Shown: positions 53,201-60,158 of the stretch, one piece after another | Position numbering within the stretch: position 1 is the stretch's first letter | Layout: every line of letters starts with the position of its first letter | NCBI GenBank assembly: GCA_963850525.1 | Contig: CAWKLQ010000001.1 | Location: forward strand, 186,001-250,000 | Direction of reading: 5' to 3' | DNA: 64,000 nucleotides | Source: JAEMQF01 sp963850525 | GTDB lineage: Bacteria; Pseudomonadota; Gammaproteobacteria; Burkholderiales; Burkholderiaceae_C | The notes under the pieces: generated by a model | What the model saw: only the letters and a program-made list of their open reading frames with translations | What the model was told of the DNA's origin: nothing | The model's database searches: none | Made by a program: the position numbers and the translations under genes

Positions 53201-55525
53201 CTGCGCGCCAAGGTGTACCAGCAGTTCCACGCGCACGTGAACCTGTGGTGCCGGCCCTTCCAGACCTGCGCCGTCTACGCGCAGCAGGCCTACACGAGCG
53301 GCCTGGACGCGGGCGACTTCGTCTATGCCGCTTACGCGCTGGGAACCGAACCCTGGGGAGCCATCGTCGCCGGGCCGGACCTGGCGCAATTCGTTCGCGA
53401 CCATGAGCCTGGAGTCGCGGCGATGGAAAAGCTGAAGAACCGCGGCTTCGCCGACTTCATGCGCCTCATGCTGAACTGGGCGCGCGCGCTGCAAGGGTTG
53501 ACGCACTCGCCCCTGTCGCTGAGCGACGCATCGCTGGACGAAGCCGCGTACGTGCGCGACTACGACTCGAATCCCTTCTTCAGCGCGATCCACTCGATCC
53601 TTCGGCTGCAGCTGTGCTGCCTGCTCGGCACGCCGGCGCAGGCCTTCGACGCGGCACGCCAGGCCGAACTGCGCGTGGGCAACGTGCCCGGAACGATCTG
53701 GCCCGTCGTGCAGCGCCTCTGGAGCGGCCTGGCGCTCGCCGCGCATCACGTCGAACGCGCCCCCGGCGAGCGCGTTCGCGCGCTGCAGCAACTGCGCGAC
53801 GCGCAAGCCTGGTTCGAAGCGCTGGCGCGCCATTGCGAAGAGAACTTCCGCTGCCCGGCGCTGCTGTTGCAAGGCTGCGCCGCGCACTGCGAAGGGCGCG
53901 CCGCGGACGCGCTGCACAGCTTTGCCGCTGCGGTTGACCTGGCTGCGCGCTTCGGCCAGCCGCAGACCCAGGCGTTGGCGCACGAGTGGTGCGCGCGCGC
54001 GCACTTGGCGCTGGGCCAGACGCAGCTCGCGCGTTTGCACCTTGGCGAAGCGGCGCGCTGCTGCGGCCAGTGGGGCGCTGCGGCCAAGGTCCAGGCGCTT
54101 GCCGAGCAGTACCCACTGCTCCTGGGAACCGAAGCAGTGAGCGCAGCGAATGCGCGGCTTGCTGCCGATGCCGCGGCGCCCCGCGAAGCCTCTGCCGGCG
54201 CGGGTCCGACCGAGGGCCTGGACCTGGCGAGCGTGTTGAAGGTCGCGCAGGCGATCGCCAGCGAAGTGAAATTCGATGCGTTGCTGACGCGCCTGCTGCA
54301 CCTGACGATCGAAAACGCCGCCGCCGAACGCGGCGCGCTCGTGCTCGAAGGCACGGGCGGCGCGCTCGTCTACCACGCCGACGCAGCGGACGAACCGGCC
54401 GAAGAAGCGCCGCGCGGCGTGCCGCTCGAAGCGTCAGACGCCGTGCCGCACGCCATCGTCAACTACGTGCGGCGCAGCCGTCAGGCGCTGGTGCTGTCGG
54501 GCGAGCAGATCGGCGAGCGTTTCGCCGCGGACGCCTACATCGCGCGCCACGCGCCGCGTTCGGTGCTGTGCATCCCGGTGCTGCAGCAGGGCGCGAGCGT
54601 CGGCGTGTTCTACCTCGAACACCGGCGCGTGACCGCGGCGTTCAGCGCGCAGCGTGTGCGTGTGCTGCAACTGCTTGCGGCGCAGGCGGCGATCGCGCTG
54701 GAGAACGCGCGCCTGTTCAGCGGCCTGCACGAGCAGATCGCCGAGCGCGAACTGGCGCAGGCGCAACTCGCCGGGGCGCTCGCCGAAGTGCAGCGCCTGA
54801 AGGACGATCTGGAGGCGGAAAACACCTACCTGCGGCGCGACCTCATCGCCAACGTCTCCCACGACCTGCGAACGCCGCTGGTGGCGATGCGCGGCTACCT
54901 CGAGCTGCTCAAGGCCAAGGGCGAAGGCCTGGACCCTGACGAGCGGCGCAGCTACGTGGACATTGCGGTGCGCCAAAGCACGCACCTGGGCACGCTGATC
55001 GACGAGCTGTTCGAACTCGCCAAGCTCGACTTCAAGGGGGTGACGATCAACCGCGAGGCCTTCCAGTTCGCCGACCTCGCGTTCGACGTGCTGCAAAAGT
55101 TCAAACTCGCCGCCGCCGAGCGCGACGTGGCGCTGCACGTCGACGCCCCCGGCAGCCTGCCGCTCGTGAATGCCGACCTGGGGCTGATGGAACGTGTGCT
55201 CGACAACCTGATCGGCAACGCGCTCGCGCACACGCCGGAGAAGGGCCAGGTCAGCGTGCGCCTCGCGCGCGAAGCCGACCAGGTGCGCGTGCAGGTGGCC
55301 GACACCGGCGAGGGCATCGCGCAGGACCAGCTGCCGCTGATCTTCAACCGCTTTTACCGCGTCGACAAGGCGCGCACCGGCGGCTCCGGCTCGAACGGCG
55401 GCGCTGGCCTCGGCCTGGCGATCACCAAGCGCATCGTCGAGTTGCACGACAGCCGCATCGAAGTGCACAGCGAGCCTGCGCGGGGCACCTGCTTTTCGTT
55501 CAGCGTGCCGCTGAATCGCGCCTAG
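50249..55525 (+). CDS. Giant sensor: pseudokinase, AAA ATPase, TPR-like, GAF, histidine kinase
   Basis: The 1758-residue protein combines, in order: a Ser/Thr-kinase-like domain (1-285) that keeps Lys34 but has HNRIRPDAAL (124-133) for the catalytic HRDxxxxN and VDVGDA for DFG, so it is probably inactive; a large AAA/STAND ATPase (about 300-570) with GIAGVGKT (Lys338) and LVLFLDDLQWAD near 455-466; a long helical TPR-like region (to about 1310); a GAF domain (1325-1490); a coiled coil; and a histidine kinase with His1538 in VSHDLRTPL and GLGLAITKR near 1720. No membrane segments. Family members act as cytoplasmic sensors. No response regulator is adjacent. ATG 50249 is preferred over TTG 50243. 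Its stop codon lies in the nested repeat element. Confidence 0.88.
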   Translation: MDSEYEWLASLGGDETFELRRARTRRTGSAVLVKTARAGAARNADALALQRECALASQLSSAATLLPRITSQPGGVALVMEDPGGAGLADLLSVQGRLALAPALDVAIQLTTLLAELHARGVLHNRIRPDAALCDTKRGLAWWVDVGDAVTLEVAAQRKSQPHVELSLRHLVYASPECTGRIDACADARSDLYVFGVLVYEMLTGAPPFRSDDALALIHMQIAGTAAPPARRCADVPEVMSMLVMKLLAKAPEERYQSADGLLHDLQRCSRSLAAHGHIEAFELGRRDVPRQLIVGARLVGREAELQRLLGAFEAACGAPRAGPGELVLVEGIAGVGKTALIEQLYKPIARRRGRFISGKFDQVARGVPFGALIQAFSGWVHQALSENEIELAKWRARLVQALGGNAGVLTEVIPELELILGPQSAPTPLTGTEALNRFQRVMQAFVAALATPEQPLVLFLDDLQWADPATLGLLEPLLAGNGIEGLMLLGACRDADPAAAPLLAQTLEALRASGASVRRIALQPLRPDEFAQLIAESLRSDLAHAQPLAALLFAKTAGNPFFAIQFLESLDRAGQFSFDAERGHWAYRMAAIASAPLADNVIDLMTQRIIRLPSQAQYALTIAACIGNRFDLGTLAVASEQSLQVTARDIERAAAEGLVARVVPAFEAPDEAPETARFAFVHDRVQQSAYALIPEPRRAFVHLTVGRLLLAHTTGPQRDAELFEIAHHLNLGRELIQERAERIEVAALNLAAGQRAKAATAHAGALELFEAGVALLDAQAWTLDPALSFELHFEAAQSRYLCGDFDAAEQRLVELIAHAGNRIESARIARQRSVQLENLGQYAQALATTRDALALFGVTLPDSPAEQERALVAEIETLDDLRGERPIAALVDLPVMADPEVRVVMDMLIGAWSSAFLIGAATLARLFSATLVRLSLQHGNVEESAYGYVTHAITVGPVRGDYAQAYEFGTLALAVNERFADKRLRAKVYQQFHAHVNLWCRPFQTCAVYAQQAYTSGLDAGDFVYAAYALGTEPWGAIVAGPDLAQFVRDHEPGVAAMEKLKNRGFADFMRLMLNWARALQGLTHSPLSLSDASLDEAAYVRDYDSNPFFSAIHSILRLQLCCLLGTPAQAFDAARQAELRVGNVPGTIWPVVQRLWSGLALAAHHVERAPGERVRALQQLRDAQAWFEALARHCEENFRCPALLLQGCAAHCEGRAADALHSFAAAVDLAARFGQPQTQALAHEWCARAHLALGQTQLARLHLGEAARCCGQWGAAAKVQALAEQYPLLLGTEAVSAANARLAADAAAPREASAGAGPTEGLDLASVLKVAQAIASEVKFDALLTRLLHLTIENAAAERGALVLEGTGGALVYHADAADEPAEEAPRGVPLEASDAVPHAIVNYVRRSRQALVLSGEQIGERFAADAYIARHAPRSVLCIPVLQQGASVGVFYLEHRRVTAAFSAQRVRVLQLLAAQAAIALENARLFSGLHEQIAERELAQAQLAGALAEVQRLKDDLEAENTYLRRDLIANVSHDLRTPLVAMRGYLELLKAKGEGLDPDERRSYVDIAVRQSTHLGTLIDELFELAKLDFKGVTINREAFQFADLAFDVLQKFKLAAAERDVALHVDAPGSLPLVNADLGLMERVLDNLIGNALAHTPEKGQVSVRLAREADQVRVQVADTGEGIAQDQLPLIFNRFYRVDKARTGGSGSNGGAGLGLAITKRIVELHDSRIEVHSEPARGTCFSFSVPLNRA

Positions 55526-55796
55526 GAGCCTGGGCGGCAGAAGGCGGGGTCCGCGCCGGGGAGAGTTGCCGGGCCAGTCTAGGCGCCGGCGAGGCGTGTG
55601 GCGGGCCCACACAACGAGCCGGAAACGACGAATGGCCCGGCAACTCTCCCCGGCCCTTCGGGTTGGGCCTGAAAAGGGGCGCATGCGTCGTTGCAAATGC
55701 TCGCCGTGCCACCCGGCACGGCTGCGCTTTGCGTCTAGCCTGCGCCCCTTTTCAGGCCCAACGCGGACCCCGCCTTCTGCCGCCCAGGCTCCTAGG
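55521..55796. repeat. 276-bp element of three nested perfect inverted repeats
   Basis: The outer arms, 55521-55555 and 55762-55796, are perfect 35-bp inverted repeats ending in the palindrome CCTAGG. Inside are two separate stems: 55556-55576 with 55633-55653 (21 bp, perfect) and 55662-55683 with 55741-55762 (22 bp, perfect). The two inner loops are 56 and 57 bases and hold shorter hairpins (GTGTGG/CCACAC; GCCGTGCC/GGCACGGC at about 55704-55723). Folded, the whole is a three-way junction. No open frame of note, and no transposase. The left arm begins three bases before the stop of the giant kinase and supplies its TAG. Only one copy is in the window. Confidence 0.9.
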
Positions 55797-55970
55797 GTCC
55801 GCAGGCCGGAAGCAACCGCCCCGGCCGCACCGGTGCGCCCGGAACGCGAGGCGGCGCATCGGGACACAAACGTGACTTCTTCGTGAACAGCGCGCGACGT
55901 CGATTGCCGACATTCGAGCCGGCGAGCGGGCCTTCCGCTCGCTCAACCTTTCCTTCACAAGGAGTCCGTC

Positions 55971-56003
55971 ATGAAAGCCAACCATGGAGGTCAAAGACCA
56001 TGA
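55971..56003 (+). CDS. 10-residue leader ORF overlapping the peroxidase start
   Basis: ATG at 55971 with a strong ribosome site (AAGGAG at 55959-55964) opens MKANHGGQRP and stops at TGA 56001-56003, overlapping the next ATG (56000) by ATGA. Because its own ribosome site is better placed than the GGAGG inside it (55987-55991), ribosomes finishing the leader could restart on the main gene. It could be a regulatory leader or a coupling device. Confidence 0.5.
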   Translation: MKANHGGQRP

Positions 56004-58120
56004 ACAACCTGCTCCGACATCCACTCACGCTCGCCTTGACGCTCGGCCTGTGGTGCGGCGGTGCCGCCGCCGAACGCGACGACCACGACGTCAGCCCGAG
56101 CCAATTGCGCCGATTCATCGACAACCAGGTCGGTGGCATCAACAAACTGAAGGTTCCGGCCGACGACTTGGCCCTGCCGCAGCCGCGCCTGCCCGACGGC
56201 AGCGTTGATCCATTCTTCCAGATCACCGAGGCCAAGCGCTACCTCGGCAAGCTACTGTTCCATGACCCCGCGCGCATGGTCAGAATTCGCCCGCAATTCG
56301 GCGGGATCAACGCGACGGCCGGAACCGCCTCCTGCGGCAGCTGTCACCTGGGTGAAACCGCGTCGAAGGCCGGCACGCTGCTGAACTTCGCCGTCGGCGG
56401 CGAGGGGCGGCACTACACCGATGCCGACGGAAATTTCATCCCGCGCCGGCGGGCTCGCACGGATCTTCTTCCGCGCTTGCGGGACACGCCGCTGTTCCCC
56501 GGTGATGCGCTGGTCGATTCGCTGCCGACGCTGACGGACATCTGGCAGAGCGGAGGCAAAGAAGTCATCGGCACACCGGCGCTCGGTTTCCACCTGCCGC
56601 CGCCGATCACGCTGCGCGCCACCGGACGGCTCGACGCGCTGGACAGCGTCGGACGCAACGCGCCGGGCGTGATCGGCTCGGCGTTCAACAACCGCCTCTT
56701 GCTGTTCGGCCTCGCCGGCGAACCGCATGCCACACCCGGCGGTCTCAATCCGTTCAACCATCCGGCTCAGGAAAACGTGGCGCTGCTGCTGCTCGACGCG
56801 CACCGCTTGCTGGAAGATCAGGCCAGCTTCCTGCGGACGGTTCCGGTCTATCGCAAGCTGTTCCGCGACGCGTTCCCCGCGGAGGCTGCGCGGGCGCCGA
56901 ACTGCGTGCCGGAGAAGGTTCCTGCGCCGGGAGATTGCGACCCCCTCATCGGGGATCTCGTCAACCCGGGCAATGTGGGCACCGTGGAGCGGGCGACGGC
57001 GACCTTCCTGCGCACCACGGTCACACGCGACACGCCTTGGGACCGCTTCCTCGCCGGCAACAACCATGCGCTGAGCGAAAGCCAGCGCCGCGGCGCGAAG
57101 CTGTTCTTCACGGCCGCCAGCGCAGGCGGCGCGGGATGTTTTGGCTGCCACAGCGGGCCGATGTTGAACAAGCAGGTCAACGACACGGACGTCGCGGGCG
57201 TGGGCCATTTCGTCGAAGAGAACTTCTACAACCTGGGCCTGGGCGACCATCCGGTGCAGGCCTTGAATCGCGCGGCGCGAAACGACCCGCGCTTCCGCGA
57301 CGTCGGCCGTCAGGAGGTGACCTTCCGCGAAAACAACGGCGACGCCTTCAAGTTCCGCGTCTTGACGCTGCGCCAGCTCAAAGACGCGCGGCTGTTCTTC
57401 CACGACGGATCGTTCACCAAGGTGAGGGACGTGGTGCAGTACTTCAACGCGGGCGTGCCGCTGGATCCGGTATCCGGCGCGGCGCCGACGCTGACGAAGC
57501 GCTTCACGCATCCGCTTGGCGACGGAACGCCGCGTGGCCTGGGCTTGAGTGATGACCAAGTTGACGACATCGCCGACTTCATCGAGAACGGCCTCTACGA
57601 CCCGGCGTTTGCCAAGTTCGATCCGAAGGCGCCGACGACCTTCTTCGAGCTGAGCCCGATTGACATCACGTACTCGAAGTACCGTCCCGACCTGGCGGCG
57701 CTGGGTGCCGTCGACGGCCGGCCGCCGAGCGGCATGCCGCAAAACAACAACGACCCGCTCTCCAGGCGCGACATGGGGCTGGAGTTCCTCGACGTCACAG
57801 CGAAGCTGCACATCGAGCGGATCGACTCGGACCGCAAAGGCGGCGGCAAGCGCCAGCGCGACGTGTACCGCATCACGAACAACAGCACGTCAACCGTCGA
57901 CACGCACCTCCTGCTGATCGCCCGTGGGCTCTCAGGCGGCAAGCTGGAGAACCGCAGCGGCGTGGCGAGCACCGGTGACCCGTATCGCCGGGTCTTCCTG
58001 GAGGGCGGTGTGCTGATGCCGGGGCAGAGCATCGTCAGGTCTCTCGTCGTCAAGCGCAACTCCGACGAGCGGCGGCCCAACTACACGCTCAGCGTGCTTT
58101 CCGGACAAGGTAAGCCGTAA
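56000..58120 (+). CDS. Di-heme cytochrome c peroxidase family protein
   Basis: The 706-residue secreted protein has a signal peptide (LLRHPLTLALTLGLWCGGAAAE) and two c-type heme motifs, CGSCH at 112-116 and CFGCH at 380-384, the spacing of the di-heme peroxidase (CcpA/MauG-like) superfamily. GKLLFHDPA before the first heme and DARLFFHDGSF with LGLSDDQVDDIADFIENGLYDPAF after the second are typical. It is much longer than CcpA (about 330), with insertions and a C-terminal beta-rich domain, so an oxidase or oxygenase role on another substrate is possible. GGAGG precedes the ATG by eight bases. Confidence 0.88.
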   Translation: MNNLLRHPLTLALTLGLWCGGAAAERDDHDVSPSQLRRFIDNQVGGINKLKVPADDLALPQPRLPDGSVDPFFQITEAKRYLGKLLFHDPARMVRIRPQFGGINATAGTASCGSCHLGETASKAGTLLNFAVGGEGRHYTDADGNFIPRRRARTDLLPRLRDTPLFPGDALVDSLPTLTDIWQSGGKEVIGTPALGFHLPPPITLRATGRLDALDSVGRNAPGVIGSAFNNRLLLFGLAGEPHATPGGLNPFNHPAQENVALLLLDAHRLLEDQASFLRTVPVYRKLFRDAFPAEAARAPNCVPEKVPAPGDCDPLIGDLVNPGNVGTVERATATFLRTTVTRDTPWDRFLAGNNHALSESQRRGAKLFFTAASAGGAGCFGCHSGPMLNKQVNDTDVAGVGHFVEENFYNLGLGDHPVQALNRAARNDPRFRDVGRQEVTFRENNGDAFKFRVLTLRQLKDARLFFHDGSFTKVRDVVQYFNAGVPLDPVSGAAPTLTKRFTHPLGDGTPRGLGLSDDQVDDIADFIENGLYDPAFAKFDPKAPTTFFELSPIDITYSKYRPDLAALGAVDGRPPSGMPQNNNDPLSRRDMGLEFLDVTAKLHIERIDSDRKGGGKRQRDVYRITNNSTSTVDTHLLLIARGLSGGKLENRSGVASTGDPYRRVFLEGGVLMPGQSIVRSLVVKRNSDERRPNYTLSVLSGQGKP

Positions 58121-58128
58121 ATCCGGAC

Positions 58129-58202
58129 GGGGTCAGGCCTTGCCTTTTGCCTCTCTTCAGCTCCCGGATGGAGCAAAGAGGCAAAAGGCAAGGCCTGACC
58201 CC
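58129..58202. repeat. REP palindrome, family B, complete pair
   Basis: Two perfect 25-base inverted arms, 58129-58153 (GGGGTCAGGCCTTGCCTTTT...) and 58178-58202, enclose a 24-base loop. It fills the gap between the convergent peroxidase and patatin genes and could also act as a transcription barrier. It differs from the repeats bounding the transposase by CC in place of TC at one step. Confidence 0.92.
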
Positions 58203-58208
58203 ATGCAC

Positions 58209-59075
58209 TCAAGCATGACCGTGCTCGTGCATCTCGTGCGGCACGCCGCAGGGCTTGACGAGCCCGCCGCCGGCGATCCAGGCGCGCGTTGTCAACGTCG
58301 CGCGGTCGATCAGCGCGGCGCAGCCTGAATAATCGTACGGCGACGAATCGACGGGGCACAGCGGCGGCACGACGTGCAACGCCACTTCGCCACCATAGCG
58401 TTCGATGTCGCTGACGAGCTGGCGCACGACGAGCAGCGACAGCGCGTGCAGCGCGCGCCCGATCGCGCTCTTGGGCACGCCCTTGAGCGCGCACGCAAAC
58501 CCGGTGGGCAGCACGACGATGCGCTGCGCACCGAGCTTCATCGCACTCGAGATCGGCGTGTTGTTCGACACCCCGCCGTCGATCAGGCTGCGCCCGCCGA
58601 TCACCACCGGCGGGAACACCCCGGGGATCGCCGTGCTCGCAAGCACCGCGTCGACCACCGACCCGCGCGAGAGCAAGACCTCCTGGCCGAGCAGCATGTC
58701 GGTGGCGACCACATGCATCGCGATCGGCGCCTCTTCGAGCAGGCGGTAGGGCAGGTGCTTTTCCAGGAGGCGGCGCAGGCCGGAGGGGTCGATCAGGTAA
58801 TCGCGGCGCATGGCGATGCGAAACAGGTCACTCAAGCGCATCGGCATCACGTGGCGCCGGATCAGCCCGCGCCACAGCTGGTCGAGCCGGGCCACGCCGC
58901 GCGGTGTGGGGTCGGACGCGAAATACGCGCCGTTGATCGCCCCGGCCGACGCGCCCACCACGAAGTCAGGCCGCAGGCCGTGCTCGGTGAGCGCGTGCAA
59001 CATGCCCACCTCCACCGCACCGAGGCTGCCGCCGCCGGCGAGGACGAAAGCAGTGCGGGGATGGGGTACGCTCAT
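58209..59075 (-). CDS. Patatin-like phospholipase (RssA-type)
   Basis: A compact 288-residue patatin: FVLAGGGSLGAVEVGML (oxyanion loop), nucleophile Ser43 in GASAG, STAIPGVFPPV and catalytic Asp in LIDGGVSNNTP. No signal peptide. The C-terminal half (VLPTGFACALKGVPKSAIGRALHALSLLVVRQLVSDIERY) carries conserved features of small cytoplasmic patatins. The 23-residue upstream extension would need a TTG start inside a REP repeat, so ATG 59075 is used. Its stop is six bases from one REP unit and the gene start is 65 bases from another. Confidence 0.88.
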   Translation of the reverse strand: MSVPHPRTAFVLAGGGSLGAVEVGMLHALTEHGLRPDFVVGASAGAINGAYFASDPTPRGVARLDQLWRGLIRRHVMPMRLSDLFRIAMRRDYLIDPSGLRRLLEKHLPYRLLEEAPIAMHVVATDMLLGQEVLLSRGSVVDAVLASTAIPGVFPPVVIGGRSLIDGGVSNNTPISSAMKLGAQRIVVLPTGFACALKGVPKSAIGRALHALSLLVVRQLVSDIERYGGEVALHVVPPLCPVDSSPYDYSGCAALIDRATLTTRAWIAGGGLVKPCGVPHEMHEHGHA

Positions 59076-59139
59076 CGGTTGCGGGCAGGCGGATCCCAGA
59101 ATGTAGTCGGCCTCGGCCTGGAAAATCTCGATGGCAGGG

Positions 59140-59209
59140 GGCAAAAGGCAAGGCCTGACCCCATTGCCTTTCTCCTGCCTTTTTGGGGTCAGGTCTTGCC
59201 TTTTGCCTC
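59140..59209. repeat. REP pair, family B, before the transposase gene
   Basis: GGCAAAAGGCAAGGCCTGAC... at 59140-59162 and the mirrored GGGGTCAGGTCTTGCCTTTT... at 59185-59209 stand tail to tail with a 22-base spacer. The first carries the CC variant seen at 58129; the second carries the TC variant that matches the repeat after the transposase gene. Confidence 0.9.
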
Positions 59210-59230
59210 CTGAGGAGCTAGTGTCGCGCG

Positions 59231-60154
59231 ATGGCTCGCCCCTTGCGCATCGAATTCCCCGGCGCCGTTTACCACGTCACCACTCGTGGCGACCGTCGCG
59301 AACCCATCTTCGTCGACGATGAGGACCGCCGCGCCCTGCTGCGCGTGATCGCACAGGCTCTTGCGCGTTTCGACGGCGAGTTGCTCGCTTACTGCCTGAT
59401 GGGCAACCACTACCACTTCGTCCTGCATACGCGGCAGGCGAACCTGTCGTTGCTGATGCGGCACGTCAACGGCGTCTACACGCAAATCTTCAATCGCCGG
59501 CACGACAAGGCCGGCCACCTGTTCCAGGGTCGCTTCAAGGCGATCCTGGTGGATCGCGAAGCCTACCTGCTTGAAGTGTGCCGCTATGTTGAACTGAACC
59601 CGGTGCGCGCGAAGCTCGTCAGCAAGGTCGGAGCCTGGCCGTGGTCGAGCTACCGCGCCCATATGGGGGATGCAGATCCGCCGGCATGGCTCGATTGCGC
59701 CGGCTTGCACGGCTACCTGCTGCGCCGGCCGGCGCGCTCTGCTGCAGATCGCTCGCGGGCGGCCCGGTTGTACGCCGACTTGGTGGCCTCTGCGCGCGAT
59801 CAGCCGCTGTGGGATACGGCCCTGCGACAGCAGATCTACCTGGGCGACGAAGACTTCGTACAGCGCATGCAGGCGCTGGCCGAACCGCACAAGGCCGTCG
59901 AAAGAGAGATCCCCAAGGCGCAGCGCCGCAAGAACCTCAGCCTGGTGCAGTGGCTGGAGAGTGCCCGGAGCCGCGAAGAAGCGCTGTATCGTGCGTATAC
60001 GGAAGGGGGCTTGTCGATGAGCGCCATCGCGCGGGAGCTGGGGCTTTCGGTGTCTCGCGTGAGCCGCTTGATCGCGCGTTCTGACTCGGCGACGACAGGC
60101 CGCGGCGTGGTGGCCGGCCGAGTCGCAAGCGCAGAGGCAAAAGGCAAGACCTGA
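59231..60154 (+). CDS. REP-associated tyrosine transposase (RAYT, Y1/HUH)
   Basis: The 307-residue protein is an IS200/IS605-like single-tyrosine HUH nuclease: MARPLRIEFPGAVYHVTTRGDRREPIF at the start, the metal-binding pair His60/His62 in GNHYHFVL and the presumed catalytic Tyr119 in CRYVELNPVRA, followed by WPWSSYRAH. A C-terminal helical part includes a likely helix-turn-helix (MSAIARELGLSVSRVSRLI). RAYTs cut and join REP hairpins. GAGGAG lies 13 bases before the ATG. The final residues, AEAKGKT, are encoded by the terminal REP repeat. Confidence 0.94.
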   Translation: MARPLRIEFPGAVYHVTTRGDRREPIFVDDEDRRALLRVIAQALARFDGELLAYCLMGNHYHFVLHTRQANLSLLMRHVNGVYTQIFNRRHDKAGHLFQGRFKAILVDREAYLLEVCRYVELNPVRAKLVSKVGAWPWSSYRAHMGDADPPAWLDCAGLHGYLLRRPARSAADRSRAARLYADLVASARDQPLWDTALRQQIYLGDEDFVQRMQALAEPHKAVEREIPKAQRRKNLSLVQWLESARSREEALYRAYTEGGLSMSAIARELGLSVSRVSRLIARSDSATTGRGVVAGRVASAEAKGKT

Positions 60155-60158
60155 CCCC
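60134..60158. repeat. REP half-unit, family B, after the transposase gene
   Basis: GAGGCAAAAGGCAAGACCTG... ends in CCCC at 60158. It contains the transposase TGA stop (60152-60154), and the kinase ATG begins at the next base. Confidence 0.9.

Larger units (their letters stand above)
59185..60158 (+). mobile_element. RAYT unit bounded by 25-bp perfect inverted repeats
   Basis: The 25 bases at 59185-59209 and those at 60134-60158 are exact inverted copies and enclose the transposase gene, giving a 974-bp unit. The right repeat codes the last residues and stop of the transposase and ends exactly at the ATG of the following kinase gene. No target duplication is evident. Whether the unit moves as a whole is not known; most RAYTs act on dispersed REP sequences. 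Confidence 0.8.

Noticed and set aside
51320..54376. 1018-codon open frame antisense to the giant kinase
   Set aside because: The opposite strand encodes intact AAA and TPR-like regions; the antisense product is low-complexity Arg/Gln/Val sequence.
59076..59144. 23-residue N-terminal extension of the third patatin
   Set aside because: It would need a TTG codon within a REP unit and adds sequence absent from small patatins.
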